64,000 nucleotides of DNA from Paenibacillus sambharensis. GTDB taxonomy: Bacteria > Bacillota > Bacilli > Paenibacillales > Paenibacillaceae. The notes beneath the pieces are model-generated. The model worked only from the letters and a program-made list of their open reading frames with translations. It did not search any database and was not told the DNA's origin. The DNA is taken from the NCBI RefSeq assembly GCF_003233845.1, contig NZ_QKRB01000043.1:62001-126000 (forward strand), written 5' to 3'. The position numbers and the translations under genes were made by a program. Shown one piece after another: positions 62,176-64,000 of this stretch. How positions within the stretch are numbered: position 1 is the stretch's first letter; every line of letters begins with the position of its first letter.

Positions 62176-63789
62176 GTGCGGAGGGTGTCTATGGTGTGGC
62201 TGCTTACTGTCCTGGTCTTCACAACGGTTATGGCGGGATGCAGCAATTCGGGGAACCAAGGAAGCGGGGAGACAGAGGGTTCGGATGGAGCTGGGAAGAC
62301 AGTCAAGCTGACGGGGCTGATCACGAAGCATCCGCTCACGAAGCCGCTGGCCGAGATGGAATGGCTGCAGCAGGTAGAGGAAGCGGCAGGTGTGGATATT
62401 GAATGGCAGGAAATTACGGCAGATTGGGATCAGAAGAAGGGGACGATGCTGGCAAGCGGTGACATACCGGATATCTTCATCGGCCCCAACGTCGTTACAG
62501 ATGCCGATCTCGCCCAGTTCCAGGGATTGTTCCTGGATCTGTCAGAGCTGCTTGAACAGGCGCCGAACGTGCAGGCCATGTTTGAGGCGAAGCCGGAGAC
62601 GAAGACGATCGCCACCCAGCCGGACGGCAAAATATACGGCCTGCCTAAATACCAGCGGTACTGGCCTTCAACAGGCACAAGGCAGTTCATCAATCACGAA
62701 TGGCTTGCCAATCTTGGGCTGGAGATGCCGACGACATGGGATGAGCTCTACGAGGTGCTCGTTGCCTTCAAGAACGAGGATGCCAACGGCAATGGCAATC
62801 CGGGCGATGAAATTCCGATGGATTGGCCGGGCGGCATCGGGGGTTACTTTAACCCGGCTGTCCTGCTCGGCAGCATGGGCATCACGCTGACAGACGGCAG
62901 CGGACAGGGCTATTTTGTGGAAGACGGTGTTGTGAAAAATTATCTGACCGATGAGCGTTACAAGACGATGGTCAGCTTCCTGCACAAGCTCTATAAGGCA
63001 GGGCTGGTGAACAAGGAAGTATTCACACACGACTATACGAAGTTCCAGTCCACCGCCCGCGGCGAAGGGGATGTGGCTAAGGTTGGCTTTACCTGGGGAT
63101 GGGTAGCTTCAGACCGGTTCGGTGAGCAGCTGGCGCCGCAGTATACGTCCATGTCTCCGCTTAAGGTAACTGATGACTATACCGGGGCGTTATCCTGGAG
63201 CTACGATTACAATTCACTTAATTATGGGGTCAATCATCTCGTCGTATCGGCCAGGAGCAAGAATAAGGAAGCGGTCATGCGCTTCATTAATGAGCTGTAT
63301 AAGCCCGAAGTAGGCATGCAGGTGCTGTTTGGTTCGCTTGGAACCAACATCAAGGACAACGGAGATGGCACCTATGCCGTGCTTCCACCTGCCGACCCGA
63401 AGATGGACCCTGGCACGTGGAAGTGGACCTCGACGATGGCTGACAACGGAGCGTTCTATATTTCCGATAACCTCGAGCTGACCTTGGGCAAGGATATGCA
63501 GGAGGTGCTCGGCCAATCCGAGGCACTGGCTGAAGCGCTCCAGATTGATGTGGAGCAGGATGTGCTGCCGAGCATGTTTATGAAGTATTCCACTGCGGAT
63601 AACAACACGATGAGCCTGAACACTACGAACGTGATGAATCTGGCCGAGACGAAATTCGCCAAGTGGGTGACAGAAGGCGGCGTGGAGGCCGAGTGGGATG
63701 CTTATGTGAAGGAGAGCGAGAGAGCGGGGCTTGCCAAGAATATCGAAATCATGCAGAAGTACTACGATGCGTACAAGGCTGGCAATTAA
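62176..63789 (+). CDS. Extracellular solute-binding lipoprotein (LplA/YtcQ type)
   Basis: 537 residues. The lipoprotein signal peptide ends in MAGC with Cys22, followed by a Ser/Gly-rich linker and a family-1 solute-binding fold of the long LplA kind (ITADWDQKKGTMLASGDIPDIFIG, FINHEWLANLGLEMPTTWDELYEVLVAFKNEDANGNG). The NEDANGNGNPGDEIP loop resembles a calcium-binding site. The GTG at 62176 has GGGGG seven bases upstream. It delivers an oligosaccharide, of unknown type, to the permease that follows. Confidence 0.88.
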   Translation: MRRVSMVWLLTVLVFTTVMAGCSNSGNQGSGETEGSDGAGKTVKLTGLITKHPLTKPLAEMEWLQQVEEAAGVDIEWQEITADWDQKKGTMLASGDIPDIFIGPNVVTDADLAQFQGLFLDLSELLEQAPNVQAMFEAKPETKTIATQPDGKIYGLPKYQRYWPSTGTRQFINHEWLANLGLEMPTTWDELYEVLVAFKNEDANGNGNPGDEIPMDWPGGIGGYFNPAVLLGSMGITLTDGSGQGYFVEDGVVKNYLTDERYKTMVSFLHKLYKAGLVNKEVFTHDYTKFQSTARGEGDVAKVGFTWGWVASDRFGEQLAPQYTSMSPLKVTDDYTGALSWSYDYNSLNYGVNHLVVSARSKNKEAVMRFINELYKPEVGMQVLFGSLGTNIKDNGDGTYAVLPPADPKMDPGTWKWTSTMADNGAFYISDNLELTLGKDMQEVLGQSEALAEALQIDVEQDVLPSMFMKYSTADNNTMSLNTTNVMNLAETKFAKWVTEGGVEAEWDAYVKESERAGLAKNIEIMQKYYDAYKAGN

Positions 63790-63876
63790 CTAACGGGGCC
63801 CTGAGTCAGGCTGCTGTGTCTTGCGCCGCAGGCGGTGCGGCACAGCAGCTTCCCATGCAGAGAAGGGGGAGAGGCA

Positions 63877-64000
63877 ATGCACAGATTCAGCACGCTGCGG
63901 CGTGATTATCAGCTCTGGATCATGATACTGCCGGCGCTGATCGTGATCTTTATTTTCAACTATATTCCCATGTACGGCATTCAGCTCGCATTCCGCGATT
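63877..64000 (+). CDS. ABC transporter permease (LplB type), 5' part
   Basis: The first 41 codons are visible (MHRFSTLRRDYQLWIMILPA..., first TM helix ~14-31, then PMYGIQLAFRD). This start is typical of LplB-type permeases of oligosaccharide importers. AAGGGGGAG precedes the ATG. The gene continues beyond the window. Confidence 0.85.
   Translation, partial: MHRFSTLRRDYQLWIMILPALIVIFIFNYIPMYGIQLAFRD

Overview
The window reads as a chromosomal segment of a spore-forming Firmicute of the Paenibacillus type. Evidence: moderate-to-high GC in most genes, strong Gram-positive ribosome binding sites, several GTG/TTG starts, spore genes (alpha/beta-type SASP, YtaF, a SleB-type hydrolase), secreted proteins with copper-amine-oxidase-like stalk domains, YesM/YesN-type two-component systems and AraC-type regulators next to solute-binding proteins. 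No transposase, prophage or CRISPR array was seen. The species is inferred, not proven.

Layout. 1-6.6 kb: the tail of a stalk-domain protein, the membrane-organising pair nfeD2(yuaF)-floT behind a textbook sigma-W promoter, an ECF sigma factor overlapping its probable anti-sigma gene, a divergent IF-3 paralogue and a HAD hydrolase. 6.7-22.2 kb: a large L-fucose locus. It has a ribose-type ABC importer, a small alarmone synthetase, a YesN/YesM pair with its own anchored sugar-binding protein, a LacI repressor, and fucI-fucA-FGGY kinase-fucU. A repeat-rich spacer sits before fucU. Catabolite-control-like sites occur at three promoters. 22.3-25.1 kb: an XRE regulator/membrane protein pair, an APH-type kinase, an acetyltransferase and a Rieske protein. 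25.1-31.2 kb: the xylose locus (xylR divergent from xylA-xylB, then an aldose epimerase and an acetyltransferase), with a clear xyl operator.

31.3-41.8 kb is the most interesting block. A complete phosphate-uptake operon (pstS-pstC-pstA-pstB1-pstB2-phoU) is flanked by two signalling units that share the same unusual CBS-like sensory pair. On the left it is fused to a soluble chemoreceptor signalling domain. On the right it is fused to a GGDEF domain, translationally coupled to an EAL protein. All three promoter regions carry TT(A/T/C)ACA-like hexamers at 11-bp spacing, resembling PhoP boxes. This suggests one phosphate-starvation regulon that joins uptake to chemotaxis-like and c-di-GMP signalling.

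41.9-49 kb: housekeeping genes (polA, mutM, ytaF with a strikingly structured leader, coaE, a lytic transglycosylase, a SASP, nrdR) and a tRNA-Ala(GGC). 49.1-51.6 kb: an AT-richer patch behind the tRNA with a non-specific nuclease, an HxlR regulator and a flavodoxin-fold oxidoreductase. 51.7-59.5 kb: mixed single genes, including a stalk-LysM-SleB cell-wall hydrolase, a GH43-like enzyme, a TetR regulator with two matching palindromic operators, and small hypothetical proteins. 59.6-64 kb: a membrane-bound AraC regulator followed by an LplA-type lipoprotein and the start of its permease, an oligosaccharide importer cut by the window edge.
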